Positions 47,611 through 57,066 are shown, numbered from the stretch's first letter. The stretch: DNA of 64,000 nucleotides from DASQDN01 sp963825845 (GCA_963825845.1 CAWGVL010000064.1:1-64000); one strand, 5' to 3'. The notes: generated from the sequence alone by a model not told the origin. Program-made: numbers and translations.

Positions 47611-48546
47611 GTGCAGTATCGCGAATTGGGCAAAACAGGGGAACAGGTCTCCGCGATCGGTCTCGGCGGATGGCATCTTGCGTTGAAACACGTCGACGAG
47701 CAACTTGCAATCCGCATTGTTCGGACGGCGCTCGATCGTGGGATGAACTTCCTCGACAATTGTTGGGACTATAACGACGGGCAAAGCGAGTTCCGCATGG
47801 GCAAAGCCCTGCAGGATGGATATCGCAAGAAATCGTTTTTAATGACGAAGATCGATGGCCGATCGGCGAAAGACGCAACCAGACAGCTCGATGAATCGTT
47901 GAAACGGTTGCAAACGGACTGTATCGATCTGGTTCAGCACCATGAGATTCTTCGATTTGAGGACCCGAATCGAATTTTCGACGTCGAGGGTGCGAATAAC
48001 GCCCTCGTCGAGGCGAAGAAGGCGGGCAAGCTGCGATACATCGGCTTCACGGGACATAAAGATCCGCACGTGCACCTGTACATGATGGATGTGGCGCGCG
48101 AGCATGGCTTCATCTTCGACGCCGCGCAGCTGCCGTTGAACGTGATGGACGCGCATTACCGTAGTTTCGCCAAGCTTGTTGTGCCCGAACTGGTGAAGGA
48201 TGGGACAGCGGTGCTCGCGATGAAGACGATGTCGAACGGGCGCATCCTTCAATCGGGAACGGTGACGGCGATCGAGTGCCTGCACTATGCTCTAAACCTC
48301 CCGACTTCGGTGGTAATCACCGGAATCGATTCGATGGAAATTCTCGATCAGGCGTTCAAAGCCATCGAGACGTTCCGCCCGCTTGGGGAGCAAGATTTGA
48401 GTCACCTCCTCGCCAAGACGAAAGAGGCCGCACGCGCCGGTGAGTTCGAGTTATTTAAGACAACCTCGATTTATGACGGCACGGCGTTGAATCCAGACTG
48501 GCTCGGGGAAGAGCCACAGCGTTACCAGGCGACGATGCCATCCTGA
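47611..48546 (+). CDS. aldo/keto reductase
   Basis: 311 residues from a GTG preceded by AAGGAG. The AKR catalytic tetrad fits: Asp/Tyr in FLDNCWDYNDGQSEFRMGKAL, Lys in FLMTKIDG, and His in LVQHHEI. The cofactor-binding end has VVITGIDSMEILDQ. It reduces aldehydes or ketones with NADPH. The neighbours on the other strand are an oxidoreductase and an aminotransferase, with convergent ends 3 bases apart. Intact. Confidence 0.9.
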   Translation: MQYRELGKTGEQVSAIGLGGWHLALKHVDEQLAIRIVRTALDRGMNFLDNCWDYNDGQSEFRMGKALQDGYRKKSFLMTKIDGRSAKDATRQLDESLKRLQTDCIDLVQHHEILRFEDPNRIFDVEGANNALVEAKKAGKLRYIGFTGHKDPHVHLYMMDVAREHGFIFDAAQLPLNVMDAHYRSFAKLVVPELVKDGTAVLAMKTMSNGRILQSGTVTAIECLHYALNLPTSVVITGIDSMEILDQAFKAIETFRPLGEQDLSHLLAKTKEAARAGEFELFKTTSIYDGTALNPDWLGEEPQRYQATMPS

Positions 48547-48549
48547 GGG

Positions 48550-49731
48550 CTACGAAACCGGATAGGTGATCTTGACCTCGCGCCCGCCGTTCAGAATCGA
48601 CTCCCTGCCCGCCTCTACCACTAGTTCGTTGTATCGACTGTTGCGGGGAGTCGCGAGAATTCCTTGTTCATCGAGTCGGCGTAGGAAAGCAGGCTTATCC
48701 TCTGACTGCTCGCATGCGATGCACTGCCGGATAATAAAGTCGATGGAGCGGTAGCCATAGCCTACGGGAACCGGGTGTTCGCCGCCCAAGTCGATGTACT
48801 GGAAGTAGTCGGCGCTTGGCTCCGAATACGCCGTCGCTCCCGGAGAATCCGCCTTCCGAATATAGGAATATTCGATACCCCTGTACTGATCCGAGTGACG
48901 GATCATGGCGCCTTTGTCGCCGCCGCTGCAATACATGGCGATATGCTGCGTGTTGCTTCCCGGGCCGTCATCGGGGAAGCTTAACGTGTTCTGAACGTTC
49001 AAGCATGCGCCGTTATCCCAGATGATTCGAGCGTCGGTCCAGAGATAACCTTCTGAGCCGTTCGGAAACTTGTCTTTCAGGCCATACACGCTGACAGACA
49101 CGGGAAGCAGACCGGTGATGAAGTGGACGAGATCGACGTAGTGGCAACCGATATATGTAAAGGCATCCGAGTTATCGATCGTCATCCAATTTTGGAAGTT
49201 TGAATGACGGTAGTACCACTTCTCCATCAGGCTCGCCGTACCTAACTTGAAGTCGCCGAACATGCCTGCGCGATATCGTTTTCGCGCCATCAGGCTGCGA
49301 TCATCAAAACGCTTGTGATACTCGACACCCACCACCACGTTTCTGCTGCGCGCCGAGTTTTCTATCTCAATGGATTGCTTCGAACTCAGAACGAGCGGCT
49401 TCACGCACATTACGTGCTGGTCGTGCTCTATCGCCGCCATGACAGCTTCGAAATGGAGCTGATCGGGCAACGCGATCGCTACGATGTTGCGTGGGGACAT
49501 GCGGGCGATCAGCTCTTTGTATAGTGCGGGCTGAGGCTGATCTCCCGATTGAGGGTATGTTGCGAAGTCTCGGTTCGGGAACGCGTCACGCAAAGTTTTG
49601 ACCGTGCTCACGCGTGAGGCCACCACATCGATCTTAGATATGACGCCCGTATCGCGGAGATGCAGTAACGATGGCAGGATCTGATCGTGTGTGATCATCC
49701 CGCCGCCGACCACGAGAACCTGCGGGGTCAA
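48550..49731 (-). CDS. Gfo/Idh/MocA-family oxidoreductase (unusual nucleotide-binding loop)
   Basis: 393 residues. N-terminal Rossmann fold with VLVVGGGMITHDQILP (the usual GxGxxG is altered), then the lysine motif HVMCVKPLVLSS. The central part has VGVEYHKRFDDRSL and WMTIDNSDAFTYIGCHYVDLVHF; the C-terminal domain is larger than usual and ends GREVKITYPVS. The stop-start overlap with the upstream aminotransferase gene (ATGA-like, 4 bases) shows coupled translation. Together they may oxidise and transaminate a sugar or cyclitol. The pairing is inference from arrangement. Confidence 0.82.
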   Translation of the reverse strand: MTPQVLVVGGGMITHDQILPSLLHLRDTGVISKIDVVASRVSTVKTLRDAFPNRDFATYPQSGDQPQPALYKELIARMSPRNIVAIALPDQLHFEAVMAAIEHDQHVMCVKPLVLSSKQSIEIENSARSRNVVVGVEYHKRFDDRSLMARKRYRAGMFGDFKLGTASLMEKWYYRHSNFQNWMTIDNSDAFTYIGCHYVDLVHFITGLLPVSVSVYGLKDKFPNGSEGYLWTDARIIWDNGACLNVQNTLSFPDDGPGSNTQHIAMYCSGGDKGAMIRHSDQYRGIEYSYIRKADSPGATAYSEPSADYFQYIDLGGEHPVPVGYGYRSIDFIIRQCIACEQSEDKPAFLRRLDEQGILATPRNSRYNELVVEAGRESILNGGREVKITYPVS

Positions 49732-51074
49732 GCGACCGCCTCGGCCACAACGTCGCGCAGCACTCCCAGACTTTCGCGCAGAGGCTCTTCCGTGATCACG
49801 AGCGGCGGACAGATCTTCACAGTCGCTCCGCCGAATCCCACCGGCGAGAACATGAGGACGCCCCTTTCAATGCACTTGTCTACGATACGGGCAGCGAGCG
49901 GTCCATCCGGTTCCAGCGTGCCCGGCTTAACGCATGCCACGCCCGCCACGAGACCTTTGCCGTCAACTCGGCCGATCTGTTTGTGCTGTTGCTGAAGATT
50001 ATTCAGTTCGGCATGCAGAATCGCGCCCATTCGCGCGGCGTTTCCGGCGAGATCCTCATTCAGGATAATGTCGATCGAAGCCAGCGTCGCGGCGCAACAA
50101 ATCGGATTTCCCGTGTGGGTAGAGGTCATGCTTCCCGGAGGATGCAAATCCATAACATCCGGGCGTCCGATCACGGCCGAGAGCGGCATCGAACTTGAAA
50201 TGCCCTTGCCCCACGTAGTCAGATCAGGAACGATTCCATAGTGCTCGAATCCCCACAGCTTGCCTGTACGGCCGAATCCGGCTTGCACCTCATCGCAGAC
50301 GAGCAGCGCCTTGTGGGCGTCGCACCATGCTCGTAGAGCCTTCATGTACTCGGGTGGGGCGAAAGCAGCGCTGCCGCCCTGGTAGGTCTCTAAGATGACG
50401 CCGGCAATTTGCGGCGCTTCCACACCCGCCTCTTGCAGCGATTTCTGGAAGAAATCGAAGCTCGTGTCCGCAGTGCGGAAGCCATCCGGAAAAGGTACCT
50501 GGACGAAGCCCTGATCGAGATTGACAATCCATTCCTTTAGCGCGGGAATTCCGCCGGCCTGCTGTGAGCCGAGCGTGCGACCGTGAAAGGATTTGTCGAA
50601 TGACACGATGACGCTTTTGGACCGGCCGCCGACTTTTACCCCATTCGTCCGGCACAGCTTGATCGCGCATTCAACGGCTTCGGATCCGGTGGTCAGAAGA
50701 AAGACTTTCTTCAGCGGCTCGGGCATGATCGTCGCCAGGCGCTCCACAAGCTGCGCGCGGATCTCGCTCGGGAAGCAATAGTTTGTGAGCAGCTTGGACG
50801 CAGCCTGCTGACGGATCGCTTCGATGATCTCCGGTCTGCCGTGGCCGGCGTTCGTGATTAAAACGCCGGACGACCAGTCGATCCAGCAGTTTCCATACGG
50901 GTCCCACACTTGAAAGCCCTCCGCGTGATCCCATACGACCGGCGGCTGGCCCTGCATGGCGCGAGGCTCATATTGATGAAGCCGCTCCAGCAACGGGAGC
51001 GATTCAGGCACAGGAAGGTCCGTCACAATACGGCGGTACTTCGATTCGATGCGAGCTACAGGTTTCGGAGACAT
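49728..51074 (-). CDS. class III PLP-dependent aminotransferase
   Basis: 448 residues. Motifs: TGSEAVECAIKLCR, FHGRTLGSQQAGG, ILETYQGGSAAFAP, LLVCDEVQAGFGRTG and the PLP lysine in TWGKGISSSMPLSA. It resembles the GABA/acetylornithine/beta-alanine aminotransferase group but the substrate is not clear. It overlaps the downstream oxidoreductase gene and is transcribed first. Its start lies near the sulfatase end, with 57 bases between. Confidence 0.9.
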   Translation of the reverse strand: MSPKPVARIESKYRRIVTDLPVPESLPLLERLHQYEPRAMQGQPPVVWDHAEGFQVWDPYGNCWIDWSSGVLITNAGHGRPEIIEAIRQQAASKLLTNYCFPSEIRAQLVERLATIMPEPLKKVFLLTTGSEAVECAIKLCRTNGVKVGGRSKSVIVSFDKSFHGRTLGSQQAGGIPALKEWIVNLDQGFVQVPFPDGFRTADTSFDFFQKSLQEAGVEAPQIAGVILETYQGGSAAFAPPEYMKALRAWCDAHKALLVCDEVQAGFGRTGKLWGFEHYGIVPDLTTWGKGISSSMPLSAVIGRPDVMDLHPPGSMTSTHTGNPICCAATLASIDIILNEDLAGNAARMGAILHAELNNLQQQHKQIGRVDGKGLVAGVACVKPGTLEPDGPLAARIVDKCIERGVLMFSPVGFGGATVKICPPLVITEEPLRESLGVLRDVVAEAVA

Positions 51075-51131
51075 GGTGGAGCGTGGAAGCCGTGAAGGTG
51101 GGCTTTGCCGTCATGTTAGCACTGACGTGGT

Positions 51132-52874
51132 TCAGGCCGACGATGGCCCGACTCGGCGCAGCCATATCTTGTGAATCGCAGGCATCTGCCGCCCGGCGAT
51201 GTGAGCTGCGCGCAGTTCGAGGAGGCCGAGTCCACTTGTCAGGGTAAGGAGGCCAGCCCGGCGCGTCACGAACACCATCCGACCGGAAGTCGACTGGAAC
51301 GTGTACTCAGCCGATGCTTTGCCGAACTGCAATTTCGCCCTTGAGCCGCCGGCTTCCGGTTCGCAGCCATACGAGACGGTCCATTCGTACTCACCCGGTG
51401 TCACTACATCGATTTTCCACGTGAGATAGTCCTCGGGGTTGCTCCATTGCTCGGTCGTGTCACGGTTGTAGCTTCGGTATTGCGGCACTACTTTGCCGAC
51501 AGCGTCTGCCCAGGTAAGATCGATTTCTACGGGGTTCTCGTCGGGCCGGCCGATTTCAATGGGTACTCGCGAATACTTTCGATTGGTGACATCGGCGAAC
51601 CATCTTTCGAACTCTTTCCGTAGCTCAGCCGAGATTTGCGGTTGAGCCTTCGCCAAGTCGTGAGACTCGCCGGGATCCGATCGAAGATTGAACAGCTCGC
51701 CCGAGCTATGGAGCTTGAAACCGCGACGATCACCGACAGACCAGCTTGCCTTCAGTTCCGGGTCGCCATCGACGGTCTTGAGCACAGGTCGCCCGCGATT
51801 CCACTGGTGATACAGGTAATCGTGCGGGCTCTCGCCTTTCCCGCTTCGAAGTAAGCTCGCGATACTCTTGCCATCAATCGCGCGTCCGGCCGGAGGCGTG
51901 GTCCCCGCCACTTCGCAGAGTGTTGGCAAAAGATCAATGTGCTGAGCCGGGGCGTCGACCACGGCGCCGGCGGGGATCTTCCCCGGCCAGCGGGCAATAA
52001 AGGGGACCCGTACGCCCCCTTCGTAGCACGAGCCTTTGGCGCCGCGGAGTCCGGCACGGTGATGCTTGCCTACACCGCCGTTGTCGCTCATGTAGATCAG
52101 CAGAGTGTTATCTGCAAGGCCAGTCTTTGCAAGGGCGGCTGTCAGCTTTGCGACATTCGCGTCGATGCAAGTCATCATTGCGTAGATGCGAGCCTCATTC
52201 AGTGCTATGCCCTTGCTCACGTACGGCTGAATGTATGAATCGGGGACAAGCAAGGGAACATGCGGAGCGTTGTAGGTAAGGTAAAGGAAGAATGGATTGT
52301 TTCGGTTCTGTTCAATGAAGGACAGTGCTCGCGTCGTGAGGACGTCGGTGACGTAGCCAGTCGTTTCAACGCGCTCCTTGCCTTCGAAGAACTCGTTCGT
52401 GTCGTCGTAATCGTTGATGAACCCGTACTGCCAGAAGCCGAAGAACTGATCGAAGCCGCGATTCTGCGGATGGTACCGCATGTAACGGCCGAGATGCCAT
52501 TTCCCGACACAAGCTGTCTTGTACCCACGTGTCCGAAGCAGCGTAGGGAGCGTGACTTCCGCCTCGTCCAACGTATCGCGGCCTTTGTAGGTATCTATCG
52601 CGCCGGTGCGCTGGTAATGCCGTCCGGTCATAATGGATGCCCGGGTCGGCGAACACACGGGTGAGCAGTAGAAATGGGTGAAGCGCACTCCCTCCGAAGC
52701 CAGGCGATCCAGGTTCGGGGTCGAGATATGCGGATTTCCATTCGCCCCGATGTCCCACCAACCTTGATCGTCCGCAACGATAAGGATGATATTTGGTCGA
52801 GCCGTGTCGGTTTGCGCAAAGCCAGCAGCAAAGCGAGTGGACAGCGCGCTTACCAGGAGATCTCGACGAGTCAT
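51132..52874 (-). CDS. Tat-exported sulfatase with C-terminal beta domain
   Basis: 580 residues. A Tat-type signal (MTRRDLLVSALSTRFAAGF) is followed by the alkaline-phosphatase-fold sulfatase domain: IILIVADDQGWWDIG with the metal aspartates, the formylglycine site CSPTRASIMTGR (C-x-P-x-R), VGKWHLGRY and LIYMSDNGG. The family's C-terminal part continues to ~residue 450, after which ~120 residues form an extra beta-rich domain (YLTWKIDVVTPGEYEWTVS). It removes sulfate esters from carbohydrates or similar compounds and needs a formylglycine-generating enzyme encoded elsewhere. Divergent from gntR. Confidence 0.93.
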   Translation of the reverse strand: MTRRDLLVSALSTRFAAGFAQTDTARPNIILIVADDQGWWDIGANGNPHISTPNLDRLASEGVRFTHFYCSPVCSPTRASIMTGRHYQRTGAIDTYKGRDTLDEAEVTLPTLLRTRGYKTACVGKWHLGRYMRYHPQNRGFDQFFGFWQYGFINDYDDTNEFFEGKERVETTGYVTDVLTTRALSFIEQNRNNPFFLYLTYNAPHVPLLVPDSYIQPYVSKGIALNEARIYAMMTCIDANVAKLTAALAKTGLADNTLLIYMSDNGGVGKHHRAGLRGAKGSCYEGGVRVPFIARWPGKIPAGAVVDAPAQHIDLLPTLCEVAGTTPPAGRAIDGKSIASLLRSGKGESPHDYLYHQWNRGRPVLKTVDGDPELKASWSVGDRRGFKLHSSGELFNLRSDPGESHDLAKAQPQISAELRKEFERWFADVTNRKYSRVPIEIGRPDENPVEIDLTWADAVGKVVPQYRSYNRDTTEQWSNPEDYLTWKIDVVTPGEYEWTVSYGCEPEAGGSRAKLQFGKASAEYTFQSTSGRMVFVTRRAGLLTLTSGLGLLELRAAHIAGRQMPAIHKIWLRRVGPSSA

Positions 52875-52912
52875 GCAGCGCGATTATAACCTGCAGCTCT
52901 GATGAAAAATCG

Positions 52913-52942
52913 TTGACTTGTTCTATAAAACTAGTACACTAG
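52913..52942 (+). promoter_or_regulatory. gntR promoter with palindromic operator over the -10 box
   Basis: TTGACT (52913-52918), 16 bases of spacing, TACACT (52935-52940), then the GTG start at 52947. The palindrome CTAGTACACTAG (52931-52942) covers the -10 box. Six bases separate the -10 from the start codon, so the mRNA is probably leaderless. The palindrome is a likely site for the GntR product itself, which would block the promoter. Confidence 0.6.
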
Positions 52943-52946
52943 GTAT

Positions 52947-53348
52947 GTGAGTGCGGCCTTCCAGTTTCGCTTGGACATGAAAAGCGGCGTACCCGTATAC
53001 CGGCAACTCATCGACCAGGTACTCGTGGCGATTGCTGCGGGTCAACTCAGCGCAGGCGATCAGTTGCCTACCGTCCGCCAGCTCGCAGTCGACTTGTCGA
53101 TTAACCCGAATACCGTGGTTCGCGCTTACAAAGAATTGGAGATACGAGGCATGCTGAACACGCAGCAAGGAACCGGGACGTTTATCACGGCCAAGAAAGT
53201 CAAAACCGATGAGGCGCAGAGGCAGAAGCGGCTGTCGCACATGGTGAGCGAGTTTGTCGCGCACGTCAGCGCGGAGGGATACACGGTGGAAGATATTCTG
53301 GAGCGCCTGAACGAACTCGCCGGCGAGTCCGGCAAAAGGAGGGTGTAA
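52947..53348 (+). CDS. GntR-family regulator, YtrA type
   Basis: 133 residues from a GTG. The winged-helix domain has SGVPVYRQLIDQVLVAIAAG, GDQLPTVRQLAVDLSINPNTVVRAYKELE and TQQGTGTFI, the classical GntR DNA-binding set. The C-terminal part is short (about 50 residues, helical), as in YtrA-type regulators, with no sugar- or acid-binding domain. It controls the SPFH gene behind it (2 bases between) and probably its own promoter. Confidence 0.9.
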   Translation: MSAAFQFRLDMKSGVPVYRQLIDQVLVAIAAGQLSAGDQLPTVRQLAVDLSINPNTVVRAYKELEIRGMLNTQQGTGTFITAKKVKTDEAQRQKRLSHMVSEFVAHVSAEGYTVEDILERLNELAGESGKRRV

Positions 53349-53350
53349 GA

Positions 53351-54271
53351 ATGATCGTCACGAAAGCTATTAAGGACAGGCCGGCCGACTTCATCAAGGG
53401 GCCGGTGCAGGTCGTGAGCGGCATCGGCGCTTTGTGTGCGCTTGCCGCCATCATTGTGAGTCTCACTGTTGCGGTCCTTCTTAAGAATCCCGTGCCTGTG
53501 GTGTTCGGTTTCCTGATCGGTTTGTACCTGCTGTTCTCGTTGAAAGTGGCGGATCAGTGGGAGAAAGTCGCGGTGCTGCGGCTTGGCAAGTATCAGGGAC
53601 TGAGAGGACCGGGGCTCTTCCACATTATTCCGGTAGTCGACACCCTCAGCAGTTTCGTGGATCAGCGAGTCCGTGTAACAGACGTTACCGCGGAATCAGC
53701 TCTTACCCGGGACACGGTTCCCGTGAACGTCGATGCGATTGTGTTCTGGGTTGTGTGGAACGCCGAGAAATGTATTCTCGAAGTCGAAGACTTCACGGAA
53801 GCGGTCGCTTTGAGCGCTCAAACGGCGTTGCGCGAATCGATTGGGCGGCATGAACTCTCACAGATGATCACAGAGCGCGAAGTGCTCGGCCGCGAACTGC
53901 AGAAGATCCTCGATGAGAAGACCAACGGCTGGGGCATCACCGTGCAGTCTGTTGAGATCCGCGACGTTCACATTCCGGCGGCTCTAGAAGACGCCATGTC
54001 CCGACAGGCACAGGCTGAGCGGGAGCGCCAAGCGCGGATCATCCTGGGAACTGCAGAAACCGAGATCTCGGACAAATTCGCACAGGCCGCGCTCGTCTAT
54101 CAGGACAACCCGATTGCCTTACACCTTCGAGCCATGAACATGCTGTACGAAGCGCTGAAAGAGAAGGGCTCTATGGTGATTGTCCCTTCATCCGCGGTAG
54201 AGACCATGGGACTGGGTGGCACGCTCGCAACCGCTAGCCTGCATCCGCAACGCCCCGTTGTGCAGAGTTGA
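53351..54271 (+). CDS. SPFH/band-7 membrane protein, slipin type
   Basis: 306 residues. N-terminal hydrophobic part (VVSGIGALCALAAIIVSLTVAVLL and VVFGFLIGLYLLF, two short helices), then a band-7 domain with VLRLGKYQGLRGPGLFHIIPVVD, VDQRVRVTDV, NVDAIVFWVVWNAEKC and RESIGRHELSQMI, and a charged helical tail. Slipins form oligomeric scaffolds in membranes. The AAGGAGGGTG ribosome site lies in the last codons of gntR. Partner NfeD is not seen nearby. Confidence 0.9.
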   Translation: MIVTKAIKDRPADFIKGPVQVVSGIGALCALAAIIVSLTVAVLLKNPVPVVFGFLIGLYLLFSLKVADQWEKVAVLRLGKYQGLRGPGLFHIIPVVDTLSSFVDQRVRVTDVTAESALTRDTVPVNVDAIVFWVVWNAEKCILEVEDFTEAVALSAQTALRESIGRHELSQMITEREVLGRELQKILDEKTNGWGITVQSVEIRDVHIPAALEDAMSRQAQAERERQARIILGTAETEISDKFAQAALVYQDNPIALHLRAMNMLYEALKEKGSMVIVPSSAVETMGLGGTLATASLHPQRPVVQS

Positions 54272-54291
54272 TCTCCGAAGGGGGACACCGC

Positions 54292-56343
54292 TCAGCTTCC
54301 GGTCCGCGGATCCTCCGACCGCGCTCGTTGAACCAGATCCAGAAACTCCTGCCGGATCAGATCGACCGGCCGTGATGAGACAGTCTCCATCGGCCGGTCG
54401 ATGATCTGAAGGAGCCGTTCGCTGATGTGCGATGGAAGGGCGCTCTCCAGGTACTCGAAGGCCAGACCGCGCAATTGCGGATCGTTCGCTCCGAGCGCCT
54501 CGAACGCGACCCGAACCGGCTCGCGAGGCAGGACCACACCGATCAATGAAAAGACATGCTCCAGATCTGGCGATTTGCTCAACTCCCGTTCGATGATGTC
54601 ATACAGCACGTCATGCTCATACTCGATGCCGCTTCTCTGCCGCAACGCATCCAGAGCACGCCCACACTGAAATCGCACTTCGAGATGAATGTCCTCAAGA
54701 CCGGCAATCAATGCCTGCATCGCGCGCTTTCCACCTTCTTCCGCAATGATGTCCGGTAGCTTGCAGCGGACGATCACCTCGGTCGTCGAGTCCAAAAGAA
54801 AGTCCGAGTACTGACCTACATTTCGATCAGCTATAGCCCTCAGAGCACGGTCGACCGCATCACTCACGCTTTTTCGGCGAAGCATGGGGATCACGGTGGG
54901 AAGCATCGCCCGGTTCAGGGCCGGTCCTTTCATCAAAGCTGACTTGACCCTTTCACGCTCGCCCGACATCAGGTCGGACCATTGCTGTTGCGCTGCGAGA
55001 GACATCCACGCTGGAGGCGCAATGGGAGCAGCCGGCTCGCCTAGCATGATCGTCTGCGTCTCAGATCCGGAAAACGAGAGACGGGCGTAGGTTGTCTCGT
55101 CCAGTTCTGGCAGATCCAAATCCATCGCTCGGTGTCGCAGGCTCCGTTCTAACGACCGGACATACCCCTTGTTGATCCGTCTTGCCACCGTGAAGCTGAC
55201 TGCCGACGCGGCTACACCGGTCGCCATCATTACCGATTCAGCGGAAGCGCTCATCGTCGTGATGACGAGTTGCGCGAAGCCGCCGCCGAGAGCATCTCCC
55301 AGCCGGTCCACGGTTACGTCATTGATCGACTTGAGCGCACGCTTCTCAGCCGGCAGCATCGGTGTGTACAGAAGCTCATAGCCCGCTCGAAACAAAGAGC
55401 CGCGTATAACAGCCTCGAGTCCACGTGCAATCACGACGAAGGGCAAGGTCCCGTTCAATACGGCAAAGACCCCGCCGCCGGTGACCGCAGCCGGGAGACT
55501 CGCAACGCCCGCGCCGAGCCCGAAGCGGCTCAGGAACGCAGGAGTGATTGTCGTTTGCAGCAGGAAAGACAGCAGCGCCGTACCTGTGTGGAACATCGCG
55601 AAAAAGCGGAGGAGCGGCTCACCTGGACCTATCGTGTGGCGCGCCTGTGCTTTTAGGACGTAATCAAGGAGCGCCGCGGAAAAGGTCCCCAGAGCCACCA
55701 GATACGAAATATTCCGCAGGTATCCCGATCCGCGAAGAAGGTCGCGGGCACGGACGTGCTTCTCGGTACGTTGAGCTTCTACCGGAGGCAGCAGTGCCAG
55801 CAACGCTCCTGTCGCAACCTGAGCGACAGTCAGGAACAGCAGCACCGTCTCGGTAGCCGTGAACACCGCGAGTCGTTCCGCGATAAATCCGCCTGCAACA
55901 CCGCCTCCTGTGCCGGCGGCGGCTATCCTTCCGAAGTTGCGCTTTGCGGTGTATGGGTCGAGTTGCTCGTTGATCACGGACCAGAATCCCGAGGTGATCA
56001 CCGCGCCCAGCGACACAACATGTACATACACGACAACGGCGGTCCAACCAGGGACGTGCCGGTATCCCAGCCATTCGACCGCCTGCAGACCTGCGCTGCC
56101 GATCATCAGCGCAGGGATCAGCCGGCCAGGACCGATCCTGCTCAAGAGCCGGGAGCTGAGGATTCCGAGAACGATGGCCGTCAAAGCCGCTGTCACAACG
56201 ATGGCGGGCAAGTGGCGCGCGCCGAAATTGGAGAGAAATAGCGCATCGCGAGCCGCCTTGCCGGCAACTTGGTACGCCATTATGAAGGCGGCTCCGCTCA
56301 TCGCGATTGCGATCGTGGAACTGCGGACTGAGCTATCGCTCAC
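54292..56343 (-). CDS. multi-pass transporter-like protein with C-terminal HEAT-like repeats
   Basis: 683 residues. The first ~400 residues hold about ten to twelve hydrophobic helices in a transporter-like fold (FIMAYQVAGKAARDALFLSNFG, LPAIVVTAALTAIVLGIL). The next ~280 are helical and soluble with repeats of HEAT type (CKLPDIIAEEGGKRAMQALIAGLEDI). The layout is like the ATP:ADP antiporter (NTT/Npt) family of bacteria, in which a HEAT tail also occurs, but the nucleotide-binding positions are not obvious. Substrate is unknown. Convergent with the SPFH gene, 20 bases apart. Confidence 0.6.
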   Translation of the reverse strand: MSDSSVRSSTIAIAMSGAAFIMAYQVAGKAARDALFLSNFGARHLPAIVVTAALTAIVLGILSSRLLSRIGPGRLIPALMIGSAGLQAVEWLGYRHVPGWTAVVVYVHVVSLGAVITSGFWSVINEQLDPYTAKRNFGRIAAAGTGGGVAGGFIAERLAVFTATETVLLFLTVAQVATGALLALLPPVEAQRTEKHVRARDLLRGSGYLRNISYLVALGTFSAALLDYVLKAQARHTIGPGEPLLRFFAMFHTGTALLSFLLQTTITPAFLSRFGLGAGVASLPAAVTGGGVFAVLNGTLPFVVIARGLEAVIRGSLFRAGYELLYTPMLPAEKRALKSINDVTVDRLGDALGGGFAQLVITTMSASAESVMMATGVAASAVSFTVARRINKGYVRSLERSLRHRAMDLDLPELDETTYARLSFSGSETQTIMLGEPAAPIAPPAWMSLAAQQQWSDLMSGERERVKSALMKGPALNRAMLPTVIPMLRRKSVSDAVDRALRAIADRNVGQYSDFLLDSTTEVIVRCKLPDIIAEEGGKRAMQALIAGLEDIHLEVRFQCGRALDALRQRSGIEYEHDVLYDIIERELSKSPDLEHVFSLIGVVLPREPVRVAFEALGANDPQLRGLAFEYLESALPSHISERLLQIIDRPMETVSSRPVDLIRQEFLDLVQRARSEDPRTGS

Positions 56344-56370
56344 GGAGTAAGGTTACCCGACGTGTTCATC

Positions 56371-57066
56371 TCAAATGTCACGGCCATAGATCGGAATCGC
56401 CGCCCCAGTGACCTGAGACAACTCATCTGACGCCAGTGACACGATCAGTGTTGCTACCTGATCCAGTTCTACCCACTTTTTGTAGTCGGCGTTGGGCATG
56501 GCCCTTCGATTGGCGGCCGTGTCCATAGTTCCGGGAAGAATGATGTTCGCGGTTATGCCAAACTTCGCGTTCTCAGATGCGATCGCGCGGATAAGAGCGA
56601 TCAAGGCCGCCTTTGAGGCGCTATATGCGCCGACGTTGCCGTTAGACTCTACGGCCGCACGGCTGCCGATCGCAATAACACGTCCGGCCCCGCGATCGCG
56701 CATATGCCCGAGGACTGCTTTGGCTACGTAAAATGCCGATTTCACGTTCACCTCGAACATTTGTTCGAGAGTGGAATCGTCCGTGTCTGCGACAGCTTTT
56801 CCTCCCGTGAATCCGCCGACGAGATGCACCAGAATATCGATCTGTCGGGCCCGGGCAAGTACGGAATCTACAACCGACCGCGCGGCATCCGAACTCGACA
56901 ACTCCGACGGTACAGCGAAGAACCTTGGATGATCGAAGTCGCTGTCTCGAATGGATCGCGAGACTCCTGCGACCGTCGCCCCCGCTGCTAGGAAGGCGCT
57001 CGTCACTGACGAACCGAGTCCTCCTTTTGCGCCCGTGATCAGAGCAACCTTGCCGTCGAGTGTCAT
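56371..57066 (-). CDS. short-chain dehydrogenase/reductase
   Basis: 231 residues. The Rossmann cofactor motif is ALITGAKGGLGSSVTSAFL; the catalytic set is IAIGSRAAV (Ser) and YSASKAALI (Tyr-x3-Lys), and LPGTMDT follows. It is the classical SDR type, reducing or oxidising alcohol/ketone groups with NAD(P). Substrate is unknown. It is divergent from the PSD1 cytochrome gene with ~70 bases between the starts. Confidence 0.9.
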   Translation of the reverse strand: MTLDGKVALITGAKGGLGSSVTSAFLAAGATVAGVSRSIRDSDFDHPRFFAVPSELSSSDAARSVVDSVLARARQIDILVHLVGGFTGGKAVADTDDSTLEQMFEVNVKSAFYVAKAVLGHMRDRGAGRVIAIGSRAAVESNGNVGAYSASKAALIALIRAIASENAKFGITANIILPGTMDTAANRRAMPNADYKKWVELDQVATLIVSLASDELSQVTGAAIPIYGRDI

